Source of the DNA: Actinomycetota bacterium
Lineage (GTDB): Bacteria > Actinomycetota > Actinomycetes > S36-B12 > UBA10799
NCBI GenBank assembly: GCA_963169225.1
Contig: CAUJDH010000028.1
Location: forward strand, 1-34,216
DNA: 34,216 nucleotides
Direction: 5' to 3'
Of this stretch, positions 9,557 through 18,851 are shown piece after piece; within the stretch, counting starts at the first letter, position 1; each line of letters starts with the position of its first letter. Position numbers and translations under genes: made by a program. Under the pieces are notes generated by a model. The model saw nothing but the letters and a program-made list of their open reading frames with translations. It did not search any database and was not told the origin of the DNA.

Positions 9557-11723
9557 TATGATCTCGCCAATTGTCTAGCTGGTGCACGTTCTCAGAATCG
9601 TCGGTGGGCTCAGGCTGTTCGGGAGTTGGGGCTTTGTCTGCTCGGCGTCGACGAATCGAATTGATTGCCAGCAAGATCACCAGCAATGCAAATGCGGCGA
9701 TCACAACCCAGGTCGCTGCTCGTGCATAAGCCGAGCTGCGAACCGAGATCTCCTCTGGTGAACCCCAATCGGAGCCGTCTGGTGCAACCAATTGGATATT
9801 GACTGGCAAGTCCTCCGAGCCCACGACCTTGACGGGAATTTCCACACTGGTTTTGCGTTTGGCCGGAATCTTGAACTCTGATTCCACATCGGATTCCAAG
9901 CGCACGGATGGTGTGGCATCCAGCCGCACCTTGATTGTCGCGGGTTGATCAAAGTCGTTGATCAGTGTGATCGGAATCGAGCCCGAGTCACCCGAGACGC
10001 TAACTACTTCGCTAGCTACTGCTCGCAACTTTCCTTTGCCTTGGCTGATCTGCTGATTGATTGTTTCGAGCAAAGCGCGACCATTACGACGGTTTCCTTG
10101 CCAAGCCGTTGACTCCGCCCGAAGCAGCGCAGACTGCATCGGGTTGGTGTACTCGGCGCCATTGCTAAGAACCGAGTTGAACGGCTGCAGACTTCTTTGT
10201 GCCGAGGCGATTACTTGAAAGTAGTTTGCGGTACTACGACCAGTAGTGGTGCCGACTGTCGGCTCACGTAAGGCATCGGTGCGTTCGGGCAAGTGTGTTT
10301 CGATGACCTCATCTTGAGAGGCGGCTTTGACCCATTCGGCTTGGTTGACTGTCTTGAGTACAGAATCCAGTACCGCAGTATTGGGAGCCCACAAAGTGGG
10401 GGGAGCCACCACGATAGAAGTCTCTTCTTGCGAAGCAGGCCAAGCACCGATCAGTGCGAAGATCCGTTGGCGTAGACGAACTTGGTCTGCGGGTTCGTCT
10501 GCCTGTTGGGCAAACGCTGCCGAAAGGTCCGGGTCGGCAACCACTCCTGGAACTAGATCCCGGTCAGTCTCGATCTTGGTCATGGGATTACGAGATCGAT
10601 CAAAATATCCGTTGTCTAGTAGCGCATTCCGTGACACCACGGCGAGCATGGAGCCTGCGCGCGAAGAGAAGTTCATGGCTCCAGGGGACATTCTGCCTTC
10701 GGGCAACCAGGTCAGAGATTGGGTAACTGCGGTACCTAAATCAGTCGACAAGGTGGAGGCAGCACTGCGAATTGCGCCAGCGGCGTTGCTCCGCATGTTG
10801 TTCGCTACCAAAGCAGTTGTGTCCGAATGTGCATACGGCATGGCCAGAACGCGTGAACCGTTCAGGGTTTGTTTCGCCCGTGCCAACCAGTTGGCTGCCG
10901 CTTCGTTATGGGTTCCTTTGATTTGTTCGTTCTGGTCATTCAAGTATTCGTAACCGTTGGCTATCGTGGCCACGGTTTGAATCAGTGAAGGATCAACGAC
11001 CCAGGTTGCTGAGTTTTTGGCATTGGGGACACTGATGAGTCCGTTTAGTCGCCCGTTCGTGTCGACTGAAGCGGGAGTCTGGTCAGTCATCAACAAGTTG
11101 GTAGAGGTCTTGTTGGGGATCGTTGCAAGCGGCCAGTACACCAATAAGTTGATCGGTTTGTATTCGCGATCTTTTGGGTACCACGGCAAGAAAGTCTGAG
11201 TGAATCCGAAGTGCGAGGAGTCATTTACATCTGATGCTTGGACTTGGAGCGCATAGATCCCGCTACTTCCCAATGCGATTTCTTTGAATGGGATGGTGAA
11301 CTTGAAAGGTGTCGAACCGCCTGGTGCTAGGCCACCGGAGCTGCCCAGGCTTTGGGTTACCTGGCCGCCAGGTAACGCTCTGGTTGAGGCGATGGAAGTG
11401 TTCGAATCCAGATCAATTACCGATTGCACGCTAGTGACGGGTGATTGTCCAATACTCAAGTTCACCTGAATGGTGTCTATCGGGTTGTCCGACCGGTTGG
11501 TGACTGCGCCAGAGACGACGAGGTTTCGCTTGGGTTGCGGATTAAGCGGTCGCAGCGCGGTGATTGCCACCTCGAGGCCAGATATGCCGGGGTTCGTCTC
11601 AGGCTGTACTGGGTCGTCCGCCTGGGCAGCTGGGGCAGCTATTAGGACCGAAGCGGCAACAAAGAAGGCGACTAGGTAAGCGAGCGCGTTGGTTGAGACC
11701 TTGAGAGGCGAATAGGACTTCAT
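9549..11723 (-). CDS. DUF6049-family secreted/membrane-anchored protein
   Basis: Signal peptide-like N-terminus, C-terminal TM plus RRRR; position between murJ and NUDIX as for Rv3909 homologs; overlaps murJ start by 8 nt. Confidence 0.75.
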   Translation of the reverse strand: MKSYSPLKVSTNALAYLVAFFVAASVLIAAPAAQADDPVQPETNPGISGLEVAITALRPLNPQPKRNLVVSGAVTNRSDNPIDTIQVNLSIGQSPVTSVQSVIDLDSNTSIASTRALPGGQVTQSLGSSGGLAPGGSTPFKFTIPFKEIALGSSGIYALQVQASDVNDSSHFGFTQTFLPWYPKDREYKPINLLVYWPLATIPNKTSTNLLMTDQTPASVDTNGRLNGLISVPNAKNSATWVVDPSLIQTVATIANGYEYLNDQNEQIKGTHNEAAANWLARAKQTLNGSRVLAMPYAHSDTTALVANNMRSNAAGAIRSAASTLSTDLGTAVTQSLTWLPEGRMSPGAMNFSSRAGSMLAVVSRNALLDNGYFDRSRNPMTKIETDRDLVPGVVADPDLSAAFAQQADEPADQVRLRQRIFALIGAWPASQEETSIVVAPPTLWAPNTAVLDSVLKTVNQAEWVKAASQDEVIETHLPERTDALREPTVGTTTGRSTANYFQVIASAQRSLQPFNSVLSNGAEYTNPMQSALLRAESTAWQGNRRNGRALLETINQQISQGKGKLRAVASEVVSVSGDSGSIPITLINDFDQPATIKVRLDATPSVRLESDVESEFKIPAKRKTSVEIPVKVVGSEDLPVNIQLVAPDGSDWGSPEEISVRSSAYARAATWVVIAAFALLVILLAINSIRRRRADKAPTPEQPEPTDDSENVHQLDNWRDHNE

Positions 11724-12253
11724 GGCAATTGATCCAGGAGTTCATCCACGCGCGTGAGTAGTCCACGTTCGTCCGCGTACACGAGCCGGGATTGGAGCTC
11801 CGAGATCGGCACCAGTTCTACATCGGCTACCTCGGCGTCTTCGGTGCTGATTTCGCCACCTACACGTTGAATGAGGAAGTGATGAACCGTCTTGTGGATC
11901 CGCTTGCCGTTCGAGACGAATGAATAATCGACGGATCCGAGTTCTGCCAGGATCTCGCCCTCAAGCCCTGTCTCTTCGCGGACCTCACGAATGGCTGCGT
12001 CTTCTCGAGTTTCGCCAGGTTCAATATGGCCTTTGGGTAAAGACCACATAAGCCGTCCGCGTCGGTCTAGTTTTCCGATCAATGCGGCTCGTAGCTCGTT
12101 ACCGGAGCGATCCAGCACAAGACCGCCAGCACTGGTCTCTTCTTGTGCTTCAACGACCTCGGGTCGGCGAATGTCTGTGGGGACTGGGCGTTTGCCCGTT
12201 CCATCGAAGGGACCAGCTGCGGGTTCAGAAAAATCGCCACGGCCAGTACTCAT
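11720..12253 (-). CDS. NUDIX hydrolase
   Basis: Nudix box GHIEPGETREDAAIREVREETGLEG; overlaps the DUF6049 start; TAGTCT-N6-ATG. Confidence 0.93.
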   Translation of the reverse strand: MSTGRGDFSEPAAGPFDGTGKRPVPTDIRRPEVVEAQEETSAGGLVLDRSGNELRAALIGKLDRRGRLMWSLPKGHIEPGETREDAAIREVREETGLEGEILAELGSVDYSFVSNGKRIHKTVHHFLIQRVGGEISTEDAEVADVELVPISELQSRLVYADERGLLTRVDELLDQLP

Positions 12254-12325
12254 AGGTCAAGACTAGTCAGTTAATGCCTTGTGCCCCATATTCACAATGC
12301 GGTATGCCCGATAAAATGGTTACCT

Positions 12326-13768
12326 ATGACCTCCGAAGTAGCCTCGCCAAGTCCGCTACGCCTCACCCCAGACGCTTTGGCAGCGCAAGTGCCATTGGCG
12401 ATCGAACTTGGTGACAGGTTTGCTGACGCTGGATTCGAGCTCGCTCTTGTAGGTGGAACGGTTCGGGACCTTCTGCTCGGACGCGAAATCAACGATTTGG
12501 ATTTCACCACCGATGCCAGGCCCGAACAAATCAAGCCGCTCGTGTCGGGTTGGGCTGATGACATTTGGGATGTGGGTGCCAGATTCGGCACGATTGGCGG
12601 GAACAAAGACGGGTTTCAGGTCGAGATCACGACCTATCGGACCGAGTCCTATGGGCAGGATTCCCGCAAACCCGAGGTTGCCTATGGCGACACTTTGGCT
12701 GGAGATGTTGAGCGGCGTGACTTCACCATCAACGCTATGGCCATCAAGGTTCCGGCTATCGAGTTTGTGGACTTTTGCGGCGGCATCCCCGATTTGATGG
12801 CTGGGGTGCTGCGTACGCCGGGCACCCCGGAGCAATCATTTGGTGATGATCCGCTTCGTATGCTCCGTGCGGCCCGGTTCGCAGCCCAGTTGGATTTCGA
12901 GGTGGCGCCTGAGGTTTTGCTCGCGATGCGCGAGATGGGTGACCGCTTGGGGATTGTGTCTGCTGAGCGGATTCGTGACGAGTTCGACAAGTTGATCTTG
13001 AGTAAGAATCCTAGGCGAGGTATCGAAATTCTGGTTGCTACTGGGCTTATTGACTACATTGCACCAGAGATCCCAGCACTAGCCCTTGAGATTGACGAGC
13101 ACCATCATCACAAGGATGTGTACGAACATTCGATCAAGGTGCTGGAGCAGGCTATTGATTTGGAACAGTCGCACGAACCACATATGGAACCCGATCTCGT
13201 GCTTCGGTTGGCGGCTTTGTTTCATGACATCGGCAAGCCCAAGACCCGCAAGTTTGAGTCTGGCGGTTCGGTGTCATTTCATCATCACGAGGTAGTCGGA
13301 GCAAAGATGGTGCGCAAACGTATGCGCGAGCTCCGGTACCCGAAGGACACGATTGACCGCGTCTCGCATTTGGTGGCGCTGCACTTGCGGTTTCACGGGT
13401 ACTCCGGCGGCACTTGGTCGGACTCGGCCGTGCGTAGATACGCACGCGACGCTGGCGATGAACTCACCCGTCTACACAAGCTCACCAGGGCTGATTGCAC
13501 TACTCGCAATAAGCGCAAAGCTGCGGCCTTGGCAGCGTCTTACGATTCACTCGAGGCACGGATCGCCGAACTTGAGGAGCAAGAAGAACTTAAGGCTGTC
13601 CGGCCGGATTTGAACGGCGAGCAGATCATGGCGATCTTGGGTATCAGCGAGGGACGAGAGGTCGGTCAGGCGTACAAGTTCTTGTTGGAGCGCCGACTAG
13701 ACCGAGGTCCGGTTGAACCAGATGTTGCCGAGGCCGAACTCAAGGAGTGGTGGGCCGCTCGTCAGTAG
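12326..13768 (+). CDS. pcnA: CCA tRNA nucleotidyltransferase / poly(A) polymerase family with HD domain
   Basis: LVGGTVRDLLLGREINDLDFTTDA, RRDFTINAMAI, LRAARFAAQL, ALFHDIGKP HD motif; start set at MTSEVAS. Confidence 0.93.
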   Translation: MTSEVASPSPLRLTPDALAAQVPLAIELGDRFADAGFELALVGGTVRDLLLGREINDLDFTTDARPEQIKPLVSGWADDIWDVGARFGTIGGNKDGFQVEITTYRTESYGQDSRKPEVAYGDTLAGDVERRDFTINAMAIKVPAIEFVDFCGGIPDLMAGVLRTPGTPEQSFGDDPLRMLRAARFAAQLDFEVAPEVLLAMREMGDRLGIVSAERIRDEFDKLILSKNPRRGIEILVATGLIDYIAPEIPALALEIDEHHHHKDVYEHSIKVLEQAIDLEQSHEPHMEPDLVLRLAALFHDIGKPKTRKFESGGSVSFHHHEVVGAKMVRKRMRELRYPKDTIDRVSHLVALHLRFHGYSGGTWSDSAVRRYARDAGDELTRLHKLTRADCTTRNKRKAAALAASYDSLEARIAELEEQEELKAVRPDLNGEQIMAILGISEGREVGQAYKFLLERRLDRGPVEPDVAEAELKEWWAARQ

Positions 13769-15053
13769 CAGTTTCGGTGACTTGTTCAGTCGTAACTTCC
13801 GCTTCAGAACCGTCGCTAGCTACGACTACCGTGTCGGTCATTTCGACTTCTTCTTGGACTATTTCGCCAGGCGCCGCCACAGGCTTCCTGCCAGGCTTGG
13901 CGAACGGCCCCGAGTTGCGGTATCTGACAAAGATCGGCACGAGAACCATGATGATGCCGACGATTACAGCGAGCCATGCGCCTTTACTCAGGTTGCCGAT
14001 CAGTAGCTCATAGAACACGTTGCTGCCCTTTTGGAACAAAGTGCCTTCAAACGCATTGGTGAACTGGTTTTGACCGATCGATATGACGAGGAACACCGCG
14101 ATTCCGCCAAGGATCCACAGCACACCTGAGATCATTGTCATCCGTAGGCGTCTGGTGGACAGTGCGATCGCTCCGGCGAACAGTGCGATGGCGAACACGA
14201 TCAGCCAAGTGGCGATCGGCACAGTGAGTGCGTAGATCGCTTGCGCTTGTTTAAGTTGGCTCTCGTTCATGAGAACGATGGGGTCAGCGTTGAGTCGGTT
14301 CTCGAAGTCGCTCGCCTTTTGCTGCACTCCTTCTTGGGCATCATTGAGGCGGTCGCTTGCACTGTTGAGTGATTCGTTTGCGCGATCTACCGCACCGTCG
14401 GTCGCTCCATTGATGCGATCACGAACATTGTCGGGAATCTTGTCAGCCAAGTCTTTAGGTAGCTCGAACGAGTCGCTGTTAGTGAGTTGTTTAGGCAGCT
14501 CGATCCCACGCTTCTCCAACGCGGCTTTGATCGCATCGGTCAACGAGTTGAAGTCGACGACTACTTCACCGTTGCGTACCACTGTGCCAGGAGGAGGATT
14601 TCCCTCTAGAACGTCGAGTATGGCAGTCTGTGCGCGAGTAATGATCGTTGCTAATACTTGACGGCCGCTAGTGCTTTGGACCAGGTTGAGTACAAAGGGG
14701 TAGACAAGCGGCTTTAACGAAAAACCGAACTTGCTAAATAGTGCTTTGAGTTGCGGAGCGTTGTCGAGCACGTTCGACTCTTGGACGTATCCCACGATTT
14801 GGTCGGTGGCCCAAGTGGCAACTTCGTCTTGCACAATCGGATCCGACACAGTCTCGTTGACCACGGTCGAGAAGGTCTCCGGATTGGTCACCGTGTTCTT
14901 GCCCCAGAAGCCGATGATGCCAACCGGAAGCAAGATCGCACCTAAGACGAGACAGAGTCCGGCGCAAAAGGCTCTGATCCGAAACTTCCGTTTTGCCGGT
15001 ACCGGATCGGGGGTTGCCGCCGTGATCTCTTCTGGTGCCTCAACTTCTGACAT
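13740..15053 (-). CDS. multi-pass membrane protein of unknown function
   Basis: 437 aa; TM segments (FCAGLCLVLGAILLPVGIIGFWG, WLIVFAIALFAGAIAL, MISGVLWILGGIAVFLVISIG, WLAVIVGIIMVLVPIFV). Confidence 0.8.
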   Translation of the reverse strand: MSEVEAPEEITAATPDPVPAKRKFRIRAFCAGLCLVLGAILLPVGIIGFWGKNTVTNPETFSTVVNETVSDPIVQDEVATWATDQIVGYVQESNVLDNAPQLKALFSKFGFSLKPLVYPFVLNLVQSTSGRQVLATIITRAQTAILDVLEGNPPPGTVVRNGEVVVDFNSLTDAIKAALEKRGIELPKQLTNSDSFELPKDLADKIPDNVRDRINGATDGAVDRANESLNSASDRLNDAQEGVQQKASDFENRLNADPIVLMNESQLKQAQAIYALTVPIATWLIVFAIALFAGAIALSTRRLRMTMISGVLWILGGIAVFLVISIGQNQFTNAFEGTLFQKGSNVFYELLIGNLSKGAWLAVIVGIIMVLVPIFVRYRNSGPFAKPGRKPVAAPGEIVQEEVEMTDTVVVASDGSEAEVTTEQVTETATDERPTTP

Positions 15054-15107
15054 GTTTGGAGCTTATTGCACTAGGAGCACACAATGCGCTTCCTCAGTGT
15101 CACGTAC

Positions 15108-16373
15108 TTATTGGCGTATCAGCTGCGCCTTGCTGCGGCTGTAAATCAGGCCGACTACAACGAGGAAGACTCCGGTGCCGATCGCGGCGACGATGCTCAC
15201 ACCAGAAGCCGGCAAGGTGAGCGCGACTATGGCTACACCGGCTGTGAGCCCAAGGTTGACGGCGATGTCGTAAAGGGTGAATACACGTCCGCGGTATTCA
15301 TCGGTCAAGTCACTCTGAACTGCGGTATCGGCGCAAATCTTCGCCACTTGTCCAGCCATTCCGATCGCTGCGCCGCCGATCATGAGGGCGGTAAGCGAAT
15401 GGATCGCTAACCCTAGGCCGGTCACAATTCCGGCGCCGATGAACACGATCGACGTCCACTTGACTGCGCCAATGCGCCTGACCATCCGGGGCGAACAGAT
15501 AGCTCCGATCAAAGCTCCAAAGCCTGCGGCTGCCAGTACAAGTCCGGTCAGACTCACCGCTTGCGTGGCGTTATCGGGCGACAGGGTATTGCGGATGATC
15601 ATGATGCCGGTCAGTGTCGCGGCACCGAGGGCTACTCGGTGCAGGGCAGTCACTGTGACGGCACGAAAGGCGGGCTTGTGACTGGTCAGGGCGTTCGATC
15701 CATCTATGAGGCCCCGTACGACGCTGCCTATGGTGTCTCGTGGTTCGCTGTCGTCGGGACCGAGCAGGTTCTTTGGCATCCGCAGGGCCAATAGACCTGA
15801 TGCCGCAAAGATCATGGCGCAGGCGATCAACAAAGTGGTTGAGGCTGAGTCACCGCCACCTAGAGTTTGCAGGAGCGCAAATCCGAACACGCCACCGATC
15901 GCGGCGAAGATTGTTCCGGCCGTGGGCGAGTAGGCGTTGGCCGTGACGAGCACACGTTTGTCGACTGTGTGCGGCAGTGAGGCCGAGAGACCTGCGAGCA
16001 CAAATCGGTTGATGCCCAAGGCAATCAACACTGCTACTGCAAGCGCGATGCCAGACGATCCGTTGCTCGTGAGCCAGGCGATGTAGACGACGATCAGCCC
16101 GCGAATGATGTTGCCGTAGAGCAGCACTTGGCGTCGGCGCCAACGATCAAGAAAAACGCCAACGAACGGACCGACGAAAGTGTAGGGAATGTAGATCAGA
16201 GCAAAGGCGAGGGCTATACCCAGCGCATCGGATTGGCGCTCGGGCGAGAACAAAATGAACGAGCTAAGCGACGCCTGAAACAACCCATCACAAAATTGCC
16301 CAACCAAACGAACAGCGAGTAGTTCCCGGAATCTTTTGGATCCTAGAACTACTCGCCATTCAGCTGTTTTCAC
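15108..16373 (-). CDS. MFS transporter
   Basis: Approx. 12 hydrophobic segments; FVGPFVGVFLDRWRRRQVLLYGN is the MFS loop 2-3 motif. Confidence 0.85.
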   Translation of the reverse strand: MKTAEWRVVLGSKRFRELLAVRLVGQFCDGLFQASLSSFILFSPERQSDALGIALAFALIYIPYTFVGPFVGVFLDRWRRRQVLLYGNIIRGLIVVYIAWLTSNGSSGIALAVAVLIALGINRFVLAGLSASLPHTVDKRVLVTANAYSPTAGTIFAAIGGVFGFALLQTLGGGDSASTTLLIACAMIFAASGLLALRMPKNLLGPDDSEPRDTIGSVVRGLIDGSNALTSHKPAFRAVTVTALHRVALGAATLTGIMIIRNTLSPDNATQAVSLTGLVLAAAGFGALIGAICSPRMVRRIGAVKWTSIVFIGAGIVTGLGLAIHSLTALMIGGAAIGMAGQVAKICADTAVQSDLTDEYRGRVFTLYDIAVNLGLTAGVAIVALTLPASGVSIVAAIGTGVFLVVVGLIYSRSKAQLIRQ

Positions 16374-16382
16374 AGATTTAGG

Positions 16383-17462
16383 TTAGCGTGCAACCGTTCC
16401 GGCGATAAATCCTTCGACTGCTTCGCGTGCCTCGTCGTCGGTGTATTGAACCGGCGGGCTCTTCATGAAGTAGGAGCTTGCGCTGAGGATTGGACCACCG
16501 ATGCCGCGATCCTTGGCGATCTTGGCGGCGCGCAGGGCATCGATGATGATGCCGGCCGAGTTGGGCGAGTCCCAAACCTCGAGCTTGTACTCAAGGCTCA
16601 ATGGGATGTCACCGAAGTTGCGACCTTCGAGGCGAATGAACGCCCATTTGCGGTCATCGAGCCAGGCGACATAGTCGGACGGTCCGATGTGGACGTTGCG
16701 GTCCGCGATCTCTTCTTGTAGCTGTGAAGTAACCGACTGGGTTTTCGAGATCTTCTTGGACTCTAGGCGCTCACGCTCGAGCATGTTCATGAAGTCCATG
16801 TTGCCGCCTACGTTGAGCTGGTAGGTACGGTCGACGGTCACGCCGCGATCTTCGAACAGTTTGGCGAGCACGCGGTGGGTGATGGTGGCACCGATTTGGC
16901 TCTTGATGTCGTCGCCGACGATCGGAACGCCAGCGTCTTCGAACTTCTGCGCCCATTCGGGAGTACCTGCGATGAACACGGGCAGTGCGTTGACGAACGC
17001 AACGCCAGCGTCGATCGCGCACTGCGCATAGAACTTGGCTGCCTCTTCGGAACCTACTGGGAGGTAGCACACGAGAACGTCAACTTCGGCTTCCTTGAGG
17101 GCTGCGACTACGTCGACTGGGCTCTGTTCGGACTCTTCGACCATCTCGCGGTAGTACTTGCCTAGACCGTCGAGGGTGTGGCCACGCTGTACTGTCACAC
17201 CGGTCGGAGGAACGTCCGCGATCTTGATCGTGTTGTTCTCGCTGGCCGTGATCGCATGTGCGAGGTCTTGGCCGACCTTTTTGGCGTCGACGTCGAAAGC
17301 AGCGACGAATTCGATGTCGCCAATGTGGTATTCGCCGAACTGGACGTGCATAAGTCCCGGAACGCGATCATTAGCGTCAGCGTTCTTGTAGTACTCAACG
17401 CCTTGGATCAGTGACGATGCGCAGTTACCGACACCGACAACTGCTACGCGGATGTTTCCCAT
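16383..17462 (-). CDS. ino1: inositol-3-phosphate synthase
   Basis: [21 protein letters not shown] Rossmann N-terminus, [27 protein letters not shown]; 359 aa actinobacterial type. Confidence 0.95.
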   Translation of the reverse strand: MGNIRVAVVGVGNCASSLIQGVEYYKNADANDRVPGLMHVQFGEYHIGDIEFVAAFDVDAKKVGQDLAHAITASENNTIKIADVPPTGVTVQRGHTLDGLGKYYREMVEESEQSPVDVVAALKEAEVDVLVCYLPVGSEEAAKFYAQCAIDAGVAFVNALPVFIAGTPEWAQKFEDAGVPIVGDDIKSQIGATITHRVLAKLFEDRGVTVDRTYQLNVGGNMDFMNMLERERLESKKISKTQSVTSQLQEEIADRNVHIGPSDYVAWLDDRKWAFIRLEGRNFGDIPLSLEYKLEVWDSPNSAGIIIDALRAAKIAKDRGIGGPILSASSYFMKSPPVQYTDDEAREAVEGFIAGTVAR

Positions 17463-17540
17463 TTTTCTTGCCTTTCATTTTCAGAATCGAAGATTCTTTA
17501 GGTGTGTGAAGTTTGTTGATTTAAGTTTTCTGCTTAGAGA

Positions 17541-18131
17541 TCAGCCAGCTTTGTTGCCGACTTTCTTGCCACCTAGTTGTTCCTGCTCGATCAGCTCGGT
17601 GAGCCAACGAACTTCGCGTTCGGTGCTATCGAGGCCGTGGCGTGCAAGTTCTGCGGTATAACCATCGACCTTCTCAGCGCCTTTGGAGGCTGCGCCCTTG
17701 AGCGAAGCCAAACGTTCTTCCATACGTGACCGGCGACCTTGAAGGATTCTGACCCTCACGTCGCTATCGGTTTGCGAGAAGAACGCAAAGTGCACATCGA
17801 ACCGTTCGTCGTCCCATGTCTCCGGGCCGGTTTCAGCCAAGAGTGACTCGAAGCGTTCTTTGCCGTCTGCTGTGAGTTGGTAGACGATTTTGGAGCGGCG
17901 CCCGGACAATGCCGGGGCACCTGCGTCTGCCGGACCCATTTCACGGATCATTCCTTGACCAAGCATGCGCTTGAGACAGGGGTAGAGCGACCCGTAGGAG
18001 ATGGCGCGGAAGCTACCGAGCACGCTATTGAGCTGTTTGCGCAGCTCGTAACCGTGCATGGGTGAATCGTGCAGAAGACCCAAGACAGCAAACTCCAAGA
18101 CCCCGCTTTTACCGCCGGATTGCTTGGCCAT
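17541..18131 (-). CDS. PadR family transcriptional regulator
   Basis: EFAVLGLLHDSPMHGYELRKQLNSVLGSFRAISYGSLYPCLKRMLGQGMI is the PadR winged helix. Confidence 0.93.
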   Translation of the reverse strand: MAKQSGGKSGVLEFAVLGLLHDSPMHGYELRKQLNSVLGSFRAISYGSLYPCLKRMLGQGMIREMGPADAGAPALSGRRSKIVYQLTADGKERFESLLAETGPETWDDERFDVHFAFFSQTDSDVRVRILQGRRSRMEERLASLKGAASKGAEKVDGYTAELARHGLDSTEREVRWLTELIEQEQLGGKKVGNKAG

Positions 18132-18164
18132 TAGTGTCTCTTTCTACTTCTACTGTTTCGACTT

Positions 18165-18199
18165 GATATATCGAACCGATACATCACAACGATACATCA
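18165..18199. promoter_or_regulatory. Putative PadR operator upstream of the padR-ino1 operon
   Basis: GATATATCG-AAC-CGATACATC inverted repeat (8/9 arm match) followed by a second CGATACATCA 13 bp later. Confidence 0.55.
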
Positions 18200-18282
18200 T
18201 GATTTGCCAAGGCAACAGGGAACTCACCCTTTGTGACCCAGTTCATATGACCAACTGCCCCGCTGGCGCGTATTCTTGATTG

Positions 18283-18801
18283 ATGGCATCTGGACGGGGC
18301 ACCCCAAGCATCAAGGGCACCAAAACGCCCGGCTTGCCGGGCAAGCCAAAGCGTGAACGCCCCGAGCTACGTGAACCAGAATCGGTCGCTAATCCGTATG
18401 CTCCGCGCCGCATTGTCGACCACACTCTCACCAGACGCGCGGCCCTTGGCTCGCTAGTTATGGCCGCTACTGGGGCGAGCGATCACTTGGATCCGCATCC
18501 GCACCTGTTGCGGGCAGCCAAAAACCACGGGCTTGAGGCGGGGATGCCCTGCCCATGGTGCAAAGAAGAAGAGTCGCTCAAGCACCTCAACTATGTCTAC
18601 GGTGACGAGCTTGGTGCCTATTCGGGCCGGCTCAAGACGGAGTCAGAGCTGCACGAGATGGCAACGCAGCACGGGGAGTTTCGGGTGTACATCGTGGAGG
18701 TGTGTATTGATTGCGGTTGGAACCACCTAGTTAAGAGCTATGTTTTAGGTGATGGAGTTCCGCGACCAGCACTTGCGACACCGCGAGACATAATTGAGTA
18801 G
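18283..18801 (+). CDS. DUF5318 family protein
   Basis: CPWCKEEE...CIDCGWNH zinc-ribbon-like cysteines; position between padR and ponA as for Rv0049; TATTCT-N6-ATG. Confidence 0.75.
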   Translation: MASGRGTPSIKGTKTPGLPGKPKRERPELREPESVANPYAPRRIVDHTLTRRAALGSLVMAATGASDHLDPHPHLLRAAKNHGLEAGMPCPWCKEEESLKHLNYVYGDELGAYSGRLKTESELHEMATQHGEFRVYIVEVCIDCGWNHLVKSYVLGDGVPRPALATPRDIIE

Positions 18802-18851
18802 TTCATGGCTAGGTCATAGTCATTGGGAAGCAAGCAGTTTAGGATCGATTC

